Positions 24,986 through 35,357 are shown, numbered from the stretch's first letter. The stretch is 64,000 bases of DNA from UBA3006 sp031401235 (GCA_031401235.1 JANNRJ010000017.1:13737-77736), one strand, 5' to 3'. Notes: generated by a model from the letters alone, not told the origin. Translations and numbers: made by a program.

Positions 24986-27751
24986 TTAAATCGTGCGCCC
25001 ATGACACATCTTGTATTTCTTTCCCGATCCACACGGGCATGGTGCATTTCGCGGCGTTTTGGACCAATCATCAGCCGACTTAACAATCGTCTTTTGTACT
25101 GGTGGCGGCGCAATACCATCGGATTCGCCTTCGCTTAACCCGGCAAAACTCTCTGCGGCCTCAGTATCGAAGGACGTTTCCTGCAAATTCTGAACTCGAA
25201 TTGGGGCAACTTCGTTTTTGACAACTTGAACATGCATCACATATTTGACGAAATCTTGAGCAATACCTTTCATCAAAGTGCCAAACATTTCGAATCCTTC
25301 GCGCTGCCATTCAGTAAGCGGATCTTTTTGACCTACTGCTCGAAGATTTATTCCCTCCTGCAAATAGTCCATTTCTTCGAGATGTTCTCGCCAACGCTGA
25401 TCGATGATTCGCAGCATCACTTGTCGTTCGACTTCTCGCATCGTCGATTCGCCAAGTTCAGTTTCACGTGTGACGTAATAGGCCGAGGCATCAGCCATAA
25501 CGATGTTGTACATTTCGTCCGTGTCAGCGCTGTTCGACAACTGTTCGGTGGTGATCGAACTTGGCCAAAACGAGACGAGTTCTCGAGCGAGCCCATCCAA
25601 GTCCCACTCATCATTGGCCTCGGCAACGCAATGACTCTCGATAAGCGAATCAACCGCTTCGGCAAGGTACACCATCGCTGCGGCTTTCAGATCGAGACCT
25701 TCGAGAATTTGATCTCGACGCTGATAAATAATCTTGCGTTGTTCGTTCATTACTTCGTCGTACTTAAGTACATTCTTTCGAATTTCACCGTTGCGTTGCT
25801 CGACGGTGCTCTGCGCACGCTCGATTGCCTTGGTTACCATCTTTGCTTCGATCGCTTCATCATCAGGCAACGCTCGTCCCATGACCCATGACAACGCACC
25901 CGTGGCAAATAGTCGCATCAGTTCGTCATCAAGGCTGAGATAGAAACGACTCTCACCGGGGTCTCCTTGACGACCTGCTCTACCCCGCAATTGATTATCA
26001 ATTCGACGACTTTCGTGGCGCTCGGTACCGAGCACATACAGGCCGCCTAATTCGCGAACTTTGTCACCTTCTTGCCGACATGAAATATTGAACTGCGCAA
26101 GCAATTCTGTATAACGGGCCTGGGCCGTGGAACGGGCGGCTAAAGACTCAGGCGACATCGCGCTGAGCGGTACGGACAAAGCAAACTCATCGAGAAGAGA
26201 TTCTGAATCGTGGCCTTCGCTGAGCACTTTCTGGCGAGCAAGACCTTCCGGATTGCCACCCAGCACAATGTCGACACCTCGGCCAGCCATGTTGGTCGCA
26301 ACTGTCACGCTTCCCAACCGACCAGCCTGAGTAACAATCACGGCCTCGCGCGTATGTTGTTTCGCGTTCAAAACTTCATGATTAATTCCGTGCTGTTGTA
26401 ACTTGCGGGAAAGAACTTCGCTCTTTTCCACGCTCACCGTGCCAACCAATACTGGTTGGCCCACCTTATTGCGAGCGACGATGTCTTGGATGACAGCATC
26501 GAACTTGGACACCTCAGTTTTGTAAATGAGATCGGCTTGATCCACCCGAATCATTTCTTGGTTGGTCGGAATTGGAACAACTTGAAGTCCATAAGTGTTC
26601 ATGAGTTCGGCTGCTTCGGTTTGCGCCGTCCCGGTCATTCCCGCCAGTTTCTTATACATGCGGAAATAGTTTTGCAACGTGATCGTGGCCAGGGTTTGAT
26701 TTTCTTCCTTTATTCGAACACCCTCTTTGGCTTCCACCGCCTGGTGGATCCCCTCACTCCAACGGCGTCCCTCAAGAATGCGGCCAGTGAATTCATCTAC
26801 AATTTTTACTTCACCGTCTTGGATGATGTAATCCTTGTCGCGGTGATACAAAACTGACGCCTTGAGGGCAACCTGCAACTGGTGAACAAAGTTTTGTTGC
26901 ACTTCGTCATACAAGTTGTCAATTCCCAGTTGTTGTTCGACCTTTTCTATCCCTGCCTCGGTTGGTACGACAACTCTCTTGTCTTCTTCTACCTCAAAAT
27001 CTAAATCGCGCTTGAGAGATCGAACTATGGATGCGAATTGGTAATACAACTTGGCAGCGTCGGCAATTCGACCAGAGATAATGAGTGGTGTGCGAGCTTC
27101 GTCGATGAGAATCGAGTCGACCTCGTCAACAATTGCATAGTGATGGCCGCGCTGAACCTTTTCGTTTGTTGTGGCTGCCATATTGTCTCGTAGATAATCA
27201 AAGCCGAATTCATTGTTGGTGCCATATGTGATATCGGCGCCGTAGTCGATACGTTTTTCGGCAGGTGTTGTGCGCGAACCCGGCACAACCAGACCAACGC
27301 TGAGACCTAACCAGCGATGAATTCGACCCATCCATTCGGAGTCACGTCGGGCCAAGTAGTCATTAACGGTAATGAGATGGACCCCTTTGCCTTCAAGCGC
27401 ATTCAAATACGCAGGAAGCGTTGAGACAAGGGTTTTGCCTTCGCCGGTTCGCATTTCGGAAACCCAGCCGGCATGCAGTGCCGCACCGCCCATCAACTGC
27501 ACGTCGTAATGACGTTGACCGATTACCCGACCAGCTGCTTCACGAACCACCGCAAAGGCTTCTGCGAGTAAGTCGTCGATGGTCTCTCCACGCTCAAGTC
27601 GTTGTCTGAACTCGATGGTTTTGGCTTTCAACGCATCATCGCTTAACGCACCAATTTCCGAAGTCCACGCGTTGATGTCAGGAACAAGCCCAGCCAGCGC
27701 TTTTACTTTCTTGCCTTCGCCGGCGCGGAGAATACGATCTAGAAGTTGCAT
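24986..27751 (-). CDS. secA: Preprotein translocase ATPase SecA
   Basis: 921 residues from ATG 27751 (MQLLDRILRAGEGKKVKALA); the open frame to 27844 overlaps the comF gene and is not needed. MRTGEGKT is Walker A, VDEVDSILIDEARTPLI follows, and GRGVDIVLGGNPEG plus QLRGRAGRQGDPGESRFYLS form the second motor domain. The C-terminus ends in the zinc motif NAPCPCGSGKKYKMCHG, which binds SecB or ribosomes. It drives export through SecYEG. A ribosome-hibernation factor often found between comF and secA is absent here. Confidence 0.96.
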   Translation of the reverse strand: MQLLDRILRAGEGKKVKALAGLVPDINAWTSEIGALSDDALKAKTIEFRQRLERGETIDDLLAEAFAVVREAAGRVIGQRHYDVQLMGGAALHAGWVSEMRTGEGKTLVSTLPAYLNALEGKGVHLITVNDYLARRDSEWMGRIHRWLGLSVGLVVPGSRTTPAEKRIDYGADITYGTNNEFGFDYLRDNMAATTNEKVQRGHHYAIVDEVDSILIDEARTPLIISGRIADAAKLYYQFASIVRSLKRDLDFEVEEDKRVVVPTEAGIEKVEQQLGIDNLYDEVQQNFVHQLQVALKASVLYHRDKDYIIQDGEVKIVDEFTGRILEGRRWSEGIHQAVEAKEGVRIKEENQTLATITLQNYFRMYKKLAGMTGTAQTEAAELMNTYGLQVVPIPTNQEMIRVDQADLIYKTEVSKFDAVIQDIVARNKVGQPVLVGTVSVEKSEVLSRKLQQHGINHEVLNAKQHTREAVIVTQAGRLGSVTVATNMAGRGVDIVLGGNPEGLARQKVLSEGHDSESLLDEFALSVPLSAMSPESLAARSTAQARYTELLAQFNISCRQEGDKVRELGGLYVLGTERHESRRIDNQLRGRAGRQGDPGESRFYLSLDDELMRLFATGALSWVMGRALPDDEAIEAKMVTKAIERAQSTVEQRNGEIRKNVLKYDEVMNEQRKIIYQRRDQILEGLDLKAAAMVYLAEAVDSLIESHCVAEANDEWDLDGLARELVSFWPSSITTEQLSNSADTDEMYNIVMADASAYYVTRETELGESTMREVERQVMLRIIDQRWREHLEEMDYLQEGINLRAVGQKDPLTEWQREGFEMFGTLMKGIAQDFVKYVMHVQVVKNEVAPIRVQNLQETSFDTEAAESFAGLSEGESDGIAPPPVQKTIVKSADDWSKTPRNAPCPCGSGKKYKMCHGRTI

Positions 27752-27764
27752 GCGACCTTTGATG

Positions 27765-28367
27765 CTATCTGCGCGATGAGAGTGCGGGAGTCGCAGCCAC
27801 AGCGATAGTGCTAACCCGTAACGCTCCTGCCATGTACAAAGCATTTGCCGCAGCGCGAAGAGTGGCGCCCGTGGTCACTACGTCATCAACAACCAAAACG
27901 TGACGAAACTTGCGAGATCGACGGGCTCGATATCGCGGACCAAGTAGTCGCTGCCGACGACTCGAACCTGTTTGAACACTTTGACTCTGATGCATAAGCA
28001 GTGAACGACAAGGACGACGAATCATCCGCGCGACTGCACGAGCAATGAGTTCAGCTTGATCATGACCGCGTTGCCGCCGACGTCGTTTGCTTGTCGGTGC
28101 CCATGTGACTACGTCAGCATTTCGATAATCAATATTTAGCCGATGCACCAATACAGTTGCCAGCAAGTGAGCCGTCGCTCGTTCATTGCGATACTTGAGA
28201 CCGAGTATCAATTGGCGAGCACGACCAGCGTAAGCAACTGCATAGACAACCGATTCAGGCGCTCCCGGCACCTTTTCAACGGTAGATGCCCATAACGCAT
28301 CTCGACAATTACTACAGATGGAACGAATTAGCGAACCACAGCCGCTGCATCTGGTTTGAAAAATCAT
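27765..28367 (-). CDS. ComF-family phosphoribosyltransferase-like protein
   Basis: 200 residues. An N-terminal zinc finger (CSGCGSLIRSICSNC) is followed by a type I PRTase fold with the PRPP-binding signature VLVVDDVVTTGATLRAA and the RRRQRGHDQAELIARAVA segment. ComF proteins take part in DNA uptake or primosome function in transformable bacteria; in others the role is unknown. Located 13 bases upstream of secA. Confidence 0.85.
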   Translation of the reverse strand: MIFQTRCSGCGSLIRSICSNCRDALWASTVEKVPGAPESVVYAVAYAGRARQLILGLKYRNERATAHLLATVLVHRLNIDYRNADVVTWAPTSKRRRRQRGHDQAELIARAVARMIRRPCRSLLMHQSQSVQTGSSRRQRLLGPRYRARRSRKFRHVLVVDDVVTTGATLRAAANALYMAGALRVSTIAVAATPALSSRR

Positions 28368-28405
28368 TGTCGCTCCGTCAATAATTCAACGAGTACGGTG
28401 GTCAA

Positions 28406-29026
28406 GTGTCAAATTCATTCACTGCACCACTTAGGGATAGGCCTGTTCAACGAATCGTCCGCTGCAGTAGTGGTCTTGTCCTATTCGGTGCTGGAATTTC
28501 ATTTTTGGTGCGGGCGCGATTTGGACTCGCCCCGTGGGATGTGTTCCATCAAGGCATAAGCGAGCACTTAAATATTCCGATTGGAACAATAATCGTGCTA
28601 ACTAGTCTCGCTGTAATGCTGCTGTGGATTCCTCTAGATCAACCTTTTGGACTAGGCACAATTCTCAATGCGATCGAAATTGGTTTGAGCGTGAATCTCA
28701 TCTTGCCGTTGATACCTGAGATTCACAGTATTGTCACACGGATCTTGATGATGTTTGCTGGTATCGGAATCGTTGCAATTGCGTCTGGGTTGTACATTGG
28801 CTCAGGGCTTGGTCCGGGACCACGCGATGGTTTGATGATGGGACTTAACGCCAAGGGCTACAAAATTAGTCGAGCACGTACGTTTATCGAAGTGTGTGTA
28901 CTTATTGCCGGTATCGCCCTTGGTGGCCAAGCAGGAATCGGTACGGTGTTATTTGCCGTCGGAATCGGGCCTTTGGTGGCGCGAACGCTTCCGGCTTTAA
29001 AGATGGATGCCCGACCTTCGACTTGA
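28406..29026 (+). CDS. YczE/YitT-like integral membrane protein
   Basis: 206 residues from GTG 28406. Five hydrophobic helices and the repeated motif FGLAPWDVFHQGI ... GLGPGPRDGLMMGL, the internal repeat of the YczE/YyaS family. No enzymatic motif. In Bacillus, YczE influences surfactin production, but the mechanism is unknown. Divergent from comF with a 38-base gap that must hold both promoters. Confidence 0.75.
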   Translation: MSNSFTAPLRDRPVQRIVRCSSGLVLFGAGISFLVRARFGLAPWDVFHQGISEHLNIPIGTIIVLTSLAVMLLWIPLDQPFGLGTILNAIEIGLSVNLILPLIPEIHSIVTRILMMFAGIGIVAIASGLYIGSGLGPGPRDGLMMGLNAKGYKISRARTFIEVCVLIAGIALGGQAGIGTVLFAVGIGPLVARTLPALKMDARPST

Positions 29027-29031
29027 CCTAT

Positions 29032-30483
29032 CTAATAACGATATGACTCTGATTTGAATGGTCCGCTAGGCGAAACGCCAAGGTAATCGACCTGTTCGTC
29101 GGTGAGTTTTGTCAATACCGCGCCTAGCGCGCCAAGATGCAGACGGGCGACCTTTTCATCCAAATGTTTGGGCAACACATAGACACCAAGCGGATACTTT
29201 TCGGTATGTGCAAACAGTTCCATCTGGGCAATGACTTGGTTGGAAAATGAACAGCTCATAACGAAACTCGGATGACCGGTTGCACATCCAAGATTAACTA
29301 ATCGACCCTCGGCAAGCACGATGATGGCATGACCATCGGGAAAACTCCACAGATCAGTGCCAGGTTTCAGCTCATCTCTCGATGCACCACTTCGTGCCAA
29401 TCCCGCCATATCAATCTCATTGTCGAAGTGACCAATATTGCACACGATGGCGTTGTGTTTCATTCGCGACATGTGCTCAATTGTGACGATATCCGAGTTT
29501 CCAGTAGCGGTTACGAAAACATCTGCGATCGGAGCCATCTCCTCAAGAGTGTCAACTTGGTAACCCTCCATAGCCGCTTGTAGGGCGTTAATTGGATCGA
29601 TCTCTGTGACGACGACTCGCGCACCTTGACCGCGCAAACTTTGGGCACAACCTTTACCTACATCGCCGTAGCCGCATACCACGGCAACTTTTCCAGCCAA
29701 CATGACATCGGTGGCGCGATTGATTGCATCGATTAGTGAATGGCGACAACCGTAAAGGTTGTCGAACTTACTCTTTGTCACGCTGTCATTGACATTGATC
29801 GCAGGAAAGAGCAATTCATTTCGCTCAGCCATTTTGTACAGCCGTTTCACGCCAGTTGTGGTTTCCTCGGTTACTCCCCTAATCCCCTTGGCCAGAGTGG
29901 TCCATTTCAAAGGCTCGGCTTTCAGTGATCGTTGCAATAGTCCAAGCACAATTGCCAACTCTGGGTTCGACGCCGTAGTCGGATCCGGAACTTTGCCTGC
30001 CTTTTCAAATTCAACACCTTTGTGTATCAACATCGTGGCATCGCCACCATCATCGAGAATCATGTTTGGACCATTATCTCCGGGCCATGACATCATTTGA
30101 TCGGTCGCCCACCAATATTCTTCGAGCGTTTCGCCCTTCCAAGCAAATACCGGAACTCCATCTGGCTCGTCAACAGACCCAGTCGGTCCAACGACTACTG
30201 CAGCTGCTGCATGGTCTTGAGTTGAAAAAATATTGCAACTTGCCCAGCGAACTTCTGCACCGAGTTCGGTAAGTGTTTCAATCAGCACCGCTGTTTGAAT
30301 TGTCATGTGTAGCGAACCTGAGATTCGAGCCCCTTTGAGCGGCTTCGATTTTCCGTACTCGGCGCGCAAAGCGCGTAATCCAGGCATTTCGTGTTCGGCA
30401 AGATGAATTTCCTTGCGACCAAACGGCGCAAGCGACAGATCCGCGACCCGATAGTCGCGGCGTTCGGCAAAGGTTGAACTCAT
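29032..30483 (-). CDS. ahcY: Adenosylhomocysteinase (S-adenosyl-L-homocysteine hydrolase)
   Basis: 483 residues with the insertion typical of actinobacterial enzymes. GARISGSLHMTIQTAVLIETL, GVTEETTTGVKRLYKM and the NAD-binding VVCGYGDVGKGCAQSL followed by VVTEIDPINALQAAMEG are diagnostic, and the C-terminus ends PFKSESYRY. It splits SAH into adenosine and homocysteine, keeping methylation going. It overlaps the Trm112-like gene upstream by 4 bases (ATGA). Confidence 0.96.
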   Translation of the reverse strand: MSSTFAERRDYRVADLSLAPFGRKEIHLAEHEMPGLRALRAEYGKSKPLKGARISGSLHMTIQTAVLIETLTELGAEVRWASCNIFSTQDHAAAAVVVGPTGSVDEPDGVPVFAWKGETLEEYWWATDQMMSWPGDNGPNMILDDGGDATMLIHKGVEFEKAGKVPDPTTASNPELAIVLGLLQRSLKAEPLKWTTLAKGIRGVTEETTTGVKRLYKMAERNELLFPAINVNDSVTKSKFDNLYGCRHSLIDAINRATDVMLAGKVAVVCGYGDVGKGCAQSLRGQGARVVVTEIDPINALQAAMEGYQVDTLEEMAPIADVFVTATGNSDIVTIEHMSRMKHNAIVCNIGHFDNEIDMAGLARSGASRDELKPGTDLWSFPDGHAIIVLAEGRLVNLGCATGHPSFVMSCSFSNQVIAQMELFAHTEKYPLGVYVLPKHLDEKVARLHLGALGAVLTKLTDEQVDYLGVSPSGPFKSESYRY

Positions 30484-30725
30484 GATGCCTCCTCGTGGAA
30501 TGTCAAGGGAATTAACTCGGCGTCAATTCGTTCTTGTAATAATCTGCGCTCGGCATCATCCACCGTCAATGATTCCTCGATGAGCATGATCGGTATACCT
30601 TCGCGAATCAAATACTTGCGTCCGAGCCTCGGATTGTAGAGGAACTCATCACTCTGAAAGTAATAGAGGGCGCCTTTATCTTCGGGGCAAGCCAAAATCC
30701 CAAGAAGTTGAGCATCCAATGTCAT
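30480..30725 (-). CDS. Trm112-family (UPF0434-like) small protein
   Basis: 81 residues. LLGILACPEDKGALYYFQSD and the EGIPIMLIEESL ending match the Trm112/YcaR family. Only one Cys of the usual zinc set remains at ACPEDKG, so it may not bind zinc. Eukaryotic and archaeal Trm112 activate methyltransferases; bacterial members are less defined. Being coupled to ahcY it may support a methyltransferase, an inference from context. Confidence 0.8.
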   Translation of the reverse strand: MTLDAQLLGILACPEDKGALYYFQSDEFLYNPRLGRKYLIREGIPIMLIEESLTVDDAERRLLQERIDAELIPLTFHEEAS

Positions 30726-30749
30726 TGGGTGATGGTACTTCGCTGTCGC

Positions 30750-32105
30750 TCACGCTGACGTGATCACGGACAACAATTCAACTACATGATTGTCACACTC
30801 GTCACGAGTCGCCGCTTCCAAATTCAGTCGGAGTAGCGGCTCCGTATTGGAAGGGCGCACATTAAACCACCATGATCCACAGTCAACCGTGAGTCCATCC
30901 AAGCGGTCCTGCGAATATTTTGAATAATCGTTCGCCAGCCGTTCAATTACCTTAGAAATATTTGGGACTGTGGTGTTAATCTCGCCACTTGAGGCGTATC
31001 GCTCAAGCGGGATTCTCAATTCGCTAAGTGGCTTACCAGTTCGACACATTTCGCCGAGAACCGTCATCGTCGCGATGAGTCCACTATCTGCTCGGTAATT
31101 GTCGGCGAAGTAATAGTGCCCCGAGTGCTCGCCGGCAAACACGGCACCGGTTTCAGCCATCACTTGCTTCATATAACTGTGTCCATTTTGGGTGCGGATT
31201 CCGATACCGCCCATTTCGGCAATTACTTCTGGAACCGCCTTCGAACAAATCAAGTTGTAGAGAATGGTGGAACCCGGCTTTTTTAGCAAAAACGCGGTCG
31301 CCAGCAAAGCAGTCGTCGTACTCCCCGACAATCCGCGACCTAATTCATCCACAAGGAAAACACGGTCGGCGTCGCCGTCAAATGCCAAGCCGACATCGAA
31401 CCCACCGGCGACAACGCGCGCCTGAAGATCCCGCTGATTCGCCGGTTGCAATGGATCTGCCGGATGGTTTGGAAACGTTCCGTCAAGCTCGCCATACATC
31501 ACTTCTAGTTCGAATAATGGCAAGTGCTCAAAGATTGCAGGCACGACCAGGCCACCCATCCCATTTGCGGTATCAGCGATGATTCGCAATGGTCGAAGAT
31601 TGTTCTGATCAATAAAGCCCACAACGTGGTCGGCGAATTCGGCGAGCAAATTGCGATTACTCAATTCTCCGACTCTAACTTTTGGAGTTGGACTTGTGTT
31701 GTCTAGCACCGCTTGCGCAAGTGCCTTGATTTCACGAAGACCATTGTCGATGCCGATCGATCGTGCTCCAGACAAACACAATTTTATACCGTTATATTGC
31801 GCCGGATTATGTGAAGCGGTAAACATTGCGGCGGCAACATCAAGTTTGCCCGATGCGTAATAGAGCAAGTCGCTACTGGCAAGTCCAAGATTGACTACAT
31901 CAATTCCTTGGCTTAGTACACCTCGTTGAAACGCATCTACTAACTCTGGTCCGCTCGGACGCATATCGTGAGCGATCGCAATTGTCTGTCCACCGGCAAA
32001 CTGGGCGAAGGCAACGCCTAAGGCGCGCGCAGTATTTGCGTCAAGTTGATCAGGAACAATGCCACGAATGTCATATGCCTTGACAATGGCATCCAAATTT
32101 GACAC
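30750..32105 (-). CDS. manB: Phosphomannomutase/phosphoglucomutase ManB
   Basis: 451 residues. Phosphoserine loop TASHNPAQYNGIKLC, metal site AFDGDADRVFLVDE, sugar-specificity loop AGEHSGHYYFADNYRADSG and the phosphate-binding RPSNTEPLLRLNLEA, the four motifs of the alpha-phosphohexomutase family. It makes mannose-1-phosphate for GDP-mannose, used by the ManC-like, Gmd and Fcl enzymes further along. Confidence 0.94.
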   Translation of the reverse strand: MSNLDAIVKAYDIRGIVPDQLDANTARALGVAFAQFAGGQTIAIAHDMRPSGPELVDAFQRGVLSQGIDVVNLGLASSDLLYYASGKLDVAAAMFTASHNPAQYNGIKLCLSGARSIGIDNGLREIKALAQAVLDNTSPTPKVRVGELSNRNLLAEFADHVVGFIDQNNLRPLRIIADTANGMGGLVVPAIFEHLPLFELEVMYGELDGTFPNHPADPLQPANQRDLQARVVAGGFDVGLAFDGDADRVFLVDELGRGLSGSTTTALLATAFLLKKPGSTILYNLICSKAVPEVIAEMGGIGIRTQNGHSYMKQVMAETGAVFAGEHSGHYYFADNYRADSGLIATMTVLGEMCRTGKPLSELRIPLERYASSGEINTTVPNISKVIERLANDYSKYSQDRLDGLTVDCGSWWFNVRPSNTEPLLRLNLEAATRDECDNHVVELLSVITSA

Positions 32106-32116
32106 GAGTAAAGATG

Positions 32117-34573
32117 CTAGTCAGCAAAACTCGTTTGACGTCGTCGATATCTGAACGCAACTCCAATTCCCAGAAACGTCAGTAAGTACGCGAGAATGTC
32201 TAGCGACGAGCGACCATAGGAGAGGTGAACGTCCGTGCTTGTGGGGATTACCACCATCATGTTTGGAGCGACGCGGTATGGACCTTTAGCTCCACTCACA
32301 TCCCAATTCGGAAAATAACTCACCCGAACTAGAACTGGAATTCCGATCTGGTCAACACTGAATTTGACATCTGAATCGCCAATTTGAATATTTGTAATAT
32401 TCACCGGACTGAGCGGAACGGAACGAACTTGCTCTACTGGCACAACGATATCGAAACGTCGACCGGAATCGCCCGGCTCCCCGATACGTCGTGACAAATC
32501 GACTTTGACTTTGACTCGCTGCCACTCGTCTGGACCGTCTGCAACTGGAATCGCCGACCAATCTTGGGGATTTTGAAACCAACTCATTCCCACTTCGAGC
32601 CACCGTTCGCGAGGATCACCACTTCCAGCTTGGACCACGACGGGCTGTTCGTTAAGAGGAACCACAAGCGCGTCACTTCCAGCGACTTTGTAGATCACCC
32701 ATGGACCAGATCGCGCAATTTCGGTCAGTTCAGACTGAGCCGAGGCTTGATTGATGGCTTCAGGCGTAAAGCCCATGAAATATTTGACGCCAAGTTGCTG
32801 AAGGTAGCGAACACCCTTTGTCGCATCGTTGTTGTCATATCGCAGTTCGCGGACCGGGTTGCTACTTTGCTTGGACATAGCCGCCGCAGTTACAAAATGA
32901 TACGGAGTTGTTCCAGCCGCTTCGAAGAAAAGCCCTTCCATGGAACCAATGCAGCCATCGGTCCAAAACGGAAGCAACATCAGCGACATGGTTGTTCCAT
33001 ATTTATTCAACTCGCTGCTGTTCTCCCATAACGCACGGCCGCAACCAAAACTGGGGTCCTCGCCCAATTGCTTCATAGTTTGAACTACGTCGTAATACTC
33101 ACCGTATGTTGCCTTGCCTTCGTATCCCTGAAAATTCCAGCGTGCCCAGCCATCAACAAAACCGTCATTGCTCAATTTTGTCTTCAGCGGACCCCACTGG
33201 TACATCGCCGTATTGTTTGAATTCGTAACAACCTTGCCAAACGGAAGTTCTTGAAAGTGAAACCCGATCACAAGTGCGACAGTGAACGCCAAGCTTGCCG
33301 CGATCGCGACATTAAATACCGGTCGAGAACGAATAGGTGAGGGAACCGAAACGACAACAAGTTGTTCAGACTTCGCCACCGACGTACGACCCAACTCTTC
33401 AAGTGCGACAAAGCGTGCAATTCCGGCGACCGTCTCGTAGATGCCGATCATCATCAGCATGTATCGCACAAGATAGAAAAATGGAAGAACTCTTGGATTC
33501 CACAGCAATCCAATCACCGGCAAACTGTCGCGCGAAATAAATACGAAAATGGCGAGTACGACGCAGAATAATCCGAGCCAAATTCCGATGAGGTGTCGTC
33601 GATATATGCACACTGCAAAGCCAATGAGTGCAAAAATCATGATGGAAATATTCCAAAACCCTGGAAGCGGGAAAAACATATTCCAAAATGAATCGGAGGC
33701 ACCGCTTGGTCGCGGCTCATACTTCATATCGGTCATATATGCATGACCTGAGATGAAAGGCACTACCCAAAATGCCGACAGAAGCGCCGCAATACCGACG
33801 ACAGACATTCCCCACTTGATTCGAAGGCGATCCCTCCACACGAGCATCATCAATCCAACACCAATAAATACAAATATGAGTACGACACCATGACTAAGCG
33901 CCGCCAGCGCAATAACAACGGCAGTAAGCATCCGCCGTTCACCGGTATACAGACCATTTGCAAATAGTCCAAAACCGATCACCGCCAAGGTGAGCGCAAT
34001 TGAAAACGAGAACTCCCCAGCCATTGTTGAGGCGATATTGCCACCGTAGATGGTGAAACTTTCGTCATAGAGAAATATCGTGGCGGCGAGCACCAGCAAC
34101 TCTGGAATTGGAAACGCAAATCTTGCTAGGCGTCCAAACAGCCACGTTGCAAATGGCAATGTCAGAATTCCAATTACCGCAATAATCTTTATCGCCACTC
34201 CATATGGCACGACAAGATCGACCAACAAAATAAGCAAGGCCGGCACCACCATGTAGAAGCGATACGCCGGAAAACCGGAATACCAATCCATGCTCCACCC
34301 AGTAAGCCTCCAGTTGCTGAGCAGGTGATCGCGCAAATACGCCGGTCCCCACACATGGGCGCCCATGTCTCCGCCTGTTGGAGTGTTATCACGAAAAATG
34401 AGACTGAGGTGCAAGGTCTTTAGTAGAAACACAGTGGCGCCAGCGACAATGACTATCGACACAATTCTTGTGTACAACGCAAATCTGTCGGGAGCGTCGT
34501 CACTGCCCGGCAAGTCCTGCTCGCTAGTCATACTTTGATCGCTAGTCATATCAATTGTCATGCCAGGTGCCAT
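32117..34573 (-). CDS. Large polytopic membrane protein, PTPS-related/GT-C-like
   Basis: 818 residues. About a dozen hydrophobic helices fill the N-terminal 420 residues, followed by one more helix near residue 440, an extracytoplasmic domain of about 330 residues and a final helix near the C-terminus. The first outside loop has TPTGGDMGAHVWGPAYLRDH, with an Asp in the place used for catalysis by GT-C glycosyltransferases. It resembles the '6-pyruvoyl-tetrahydropterin synthase-related' membrane family, which is misnamed and probably transfers sugars from lipid carriers. It lies 11 bases upstream of manB, consistent with cell-envelope glycan work. Confidence 0.65.
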   Translation of the reverse strand: MAPGMTIDMTSDQSMTSEQDLPGSDDAPDRFALYTRIVSIVIVAGATVFLLKTLHLSLIFRDNTPTGGDMGAHVWGPAYLRDHLLSNWRLTGWSMDWYSGFPAYRFYMVVPALLILLVDLVVPYGVAIKIIAVIGILTLPFATWLFGRLARFAFPIPELLVLAATIFLYDESFTIYGGNIASTMAGEFSFSIALTLAVIGFGLFANGLYTGERRMLTAVVIALAALSHGVVLIFVFIGVGLMMLVWRDRLRIKWGMSVVGIAALLSAFWVVPFISGHAYMTDMKYEPRPSGASDSFWNMFFPLPGFWNISIMIFALIGFAVCIYRRHLIGIWLGLFCVVLAIFVFISRDSLPVIGLLWNPRVLPFFYLVRYMLMMIGIYETVAGIARFVALEELGRTSVAKSEQLVVVSVPSPIRSRPVFNVAIAASLAFTVALVIGFHFQELPFGKVVTNSNNTAMYQWGPLKTKLSNDGFVDGWARWNFQGYEGKATYGEYYDVVQTMKQLGEDPSFGCGRALWENSSELNKYGTTMSLMLLPFWTDGCIGSMEGLFFEAAGTTPYHFVTAAAMSKQSSNPVRELRYDNNDATKGVRYLQQLGVKYFMGFTPEAINQASAQSELTEIARSGPWVIYKVAGSDALVVPLNEQPVVVQAGSGDPRERWLEVGMSWFQNPQDWSAIPVADGPDEWQRVKVKVDLSRRIGEPGDSGRRFDIVVPVEQVRSVPLSPVNITNIQIGDSDVKFSVDQIGIPVLVRVSYFPNWDVSGAKGPYRVAPNMMVVIPTSTDVHLSYGRSSLDILAYLLTFLGIGVAFRYRRRQTSFAD

Positions 34574-34601
34574 CTTTACATTATTTGACGGGGAACAGAG
34601 T

Positions 34602-35357
34602 TCACTGAATTATAACGAGCAATAAGGCTGTGGCATTGAAGGCCACATGTGCCCATACCGACATCCCCAATCGCTTGGTCTTCATGAAACAAATTCCCAG
34701 CACTACGGCAAATGCGAACAATCCGGGGAATTCAATTGGATTGGCATGGACGACCGTGAACCAAATCGCACCAATGACAAGCGCCGTGATTTGGTGAAAT
34801 CGCTTCTGCATTCCTCCTTGGATAAATCCACGAAATACAATTTCCTCAATTATCGGCGCACCGATCATTACGATCATTGCCAGCAAAACGATCCAAAAGC
34901 CGTGTGCAGCGTCCACCAAATTGGTCGCTCGTTTATCGATGTTATTATTTGAATAGGCGTCCGGAAACATTTGTCTAAATGGCCAAGTAACTATTCCTAC
35001 CAATAAAAGCTGACTCGCGATTCCGATAGGAATTCCCAAAAAGTCACGGCCACGGAACAAAAACGAAAAGTCGCGGCGAAAATTTCCCGTTCCGCGTCGA
35101 TTCGAAACGATTACTAGCATCGCCAAATTAGGAACCCAGAGTGCAAACGCGGCAACCGCAAATGCCCACGTTGGCGCATTGTCGCCAGTTATATCCGTAG
35201 AGCCAACTAATAATTGGAACGCGACCGCAAAGAGAGTCGCCAGTAGGTATGCACTAAGCCAGGCGACAACGATATAACCAACGCTGAATTCGCCGCTCTG
35301 GAAATTGGAGTCTGGTAATCCTTTGCCGACGGGTGGACCCCACGGCGTGTGATTCAT
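34602..35357 (-). CDS. CPBP-family intramembrane metalloprotease
   Basis: 251 residues, six to eight hydrophobic segments. The active-site motifs are present: EEIVFRGF (EExxxR), FTVVHANPIEFPG (His) and VWAHVAFNATAL (H-x3-N). Family members cleave membrane-bound CAAX-like proteins or peptides, and in bacteria some confer bacteriocin immunity. Coupled by a 4-base overlap to the DUF3499 gene upstream. Confidence 0.85.
   Translation of the reverse strand: MNHTPWGPPVGKGLPDSNFQSGEFSVGYIVVAWLSAYLLATLFAVAFQLLVGSTDITGDNAPTWAFAVAAFALWVPNLAMLVIVSNRRGTGNFRRDFSFLFRGRDFLGIPIGIASQLLLVGIVTWPFRQMFPDAYSNNNIDKRATNLVDAAHGFWIVLLAMIVMIGAPIIEEIVFRGFIQGGMQKRFHQITALVIGAIWFTVVHANPIEFPGLFAFAVVLGICFMKTKRLGMSVWAHVAFNATALLLVIIQ

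Noticed and set aside
24966..25067. Longer prfB start overlapping secA
   Set aside because: The added residues are not RF2-like, and ATG 24965 gives the normal RF2 length.
27752..27844. Longer secA start overlapping comF
   Set aside because: MQLLDRILRAGEGKK at 27751 is a normal SecA N-terminus; the extension runs through comF.
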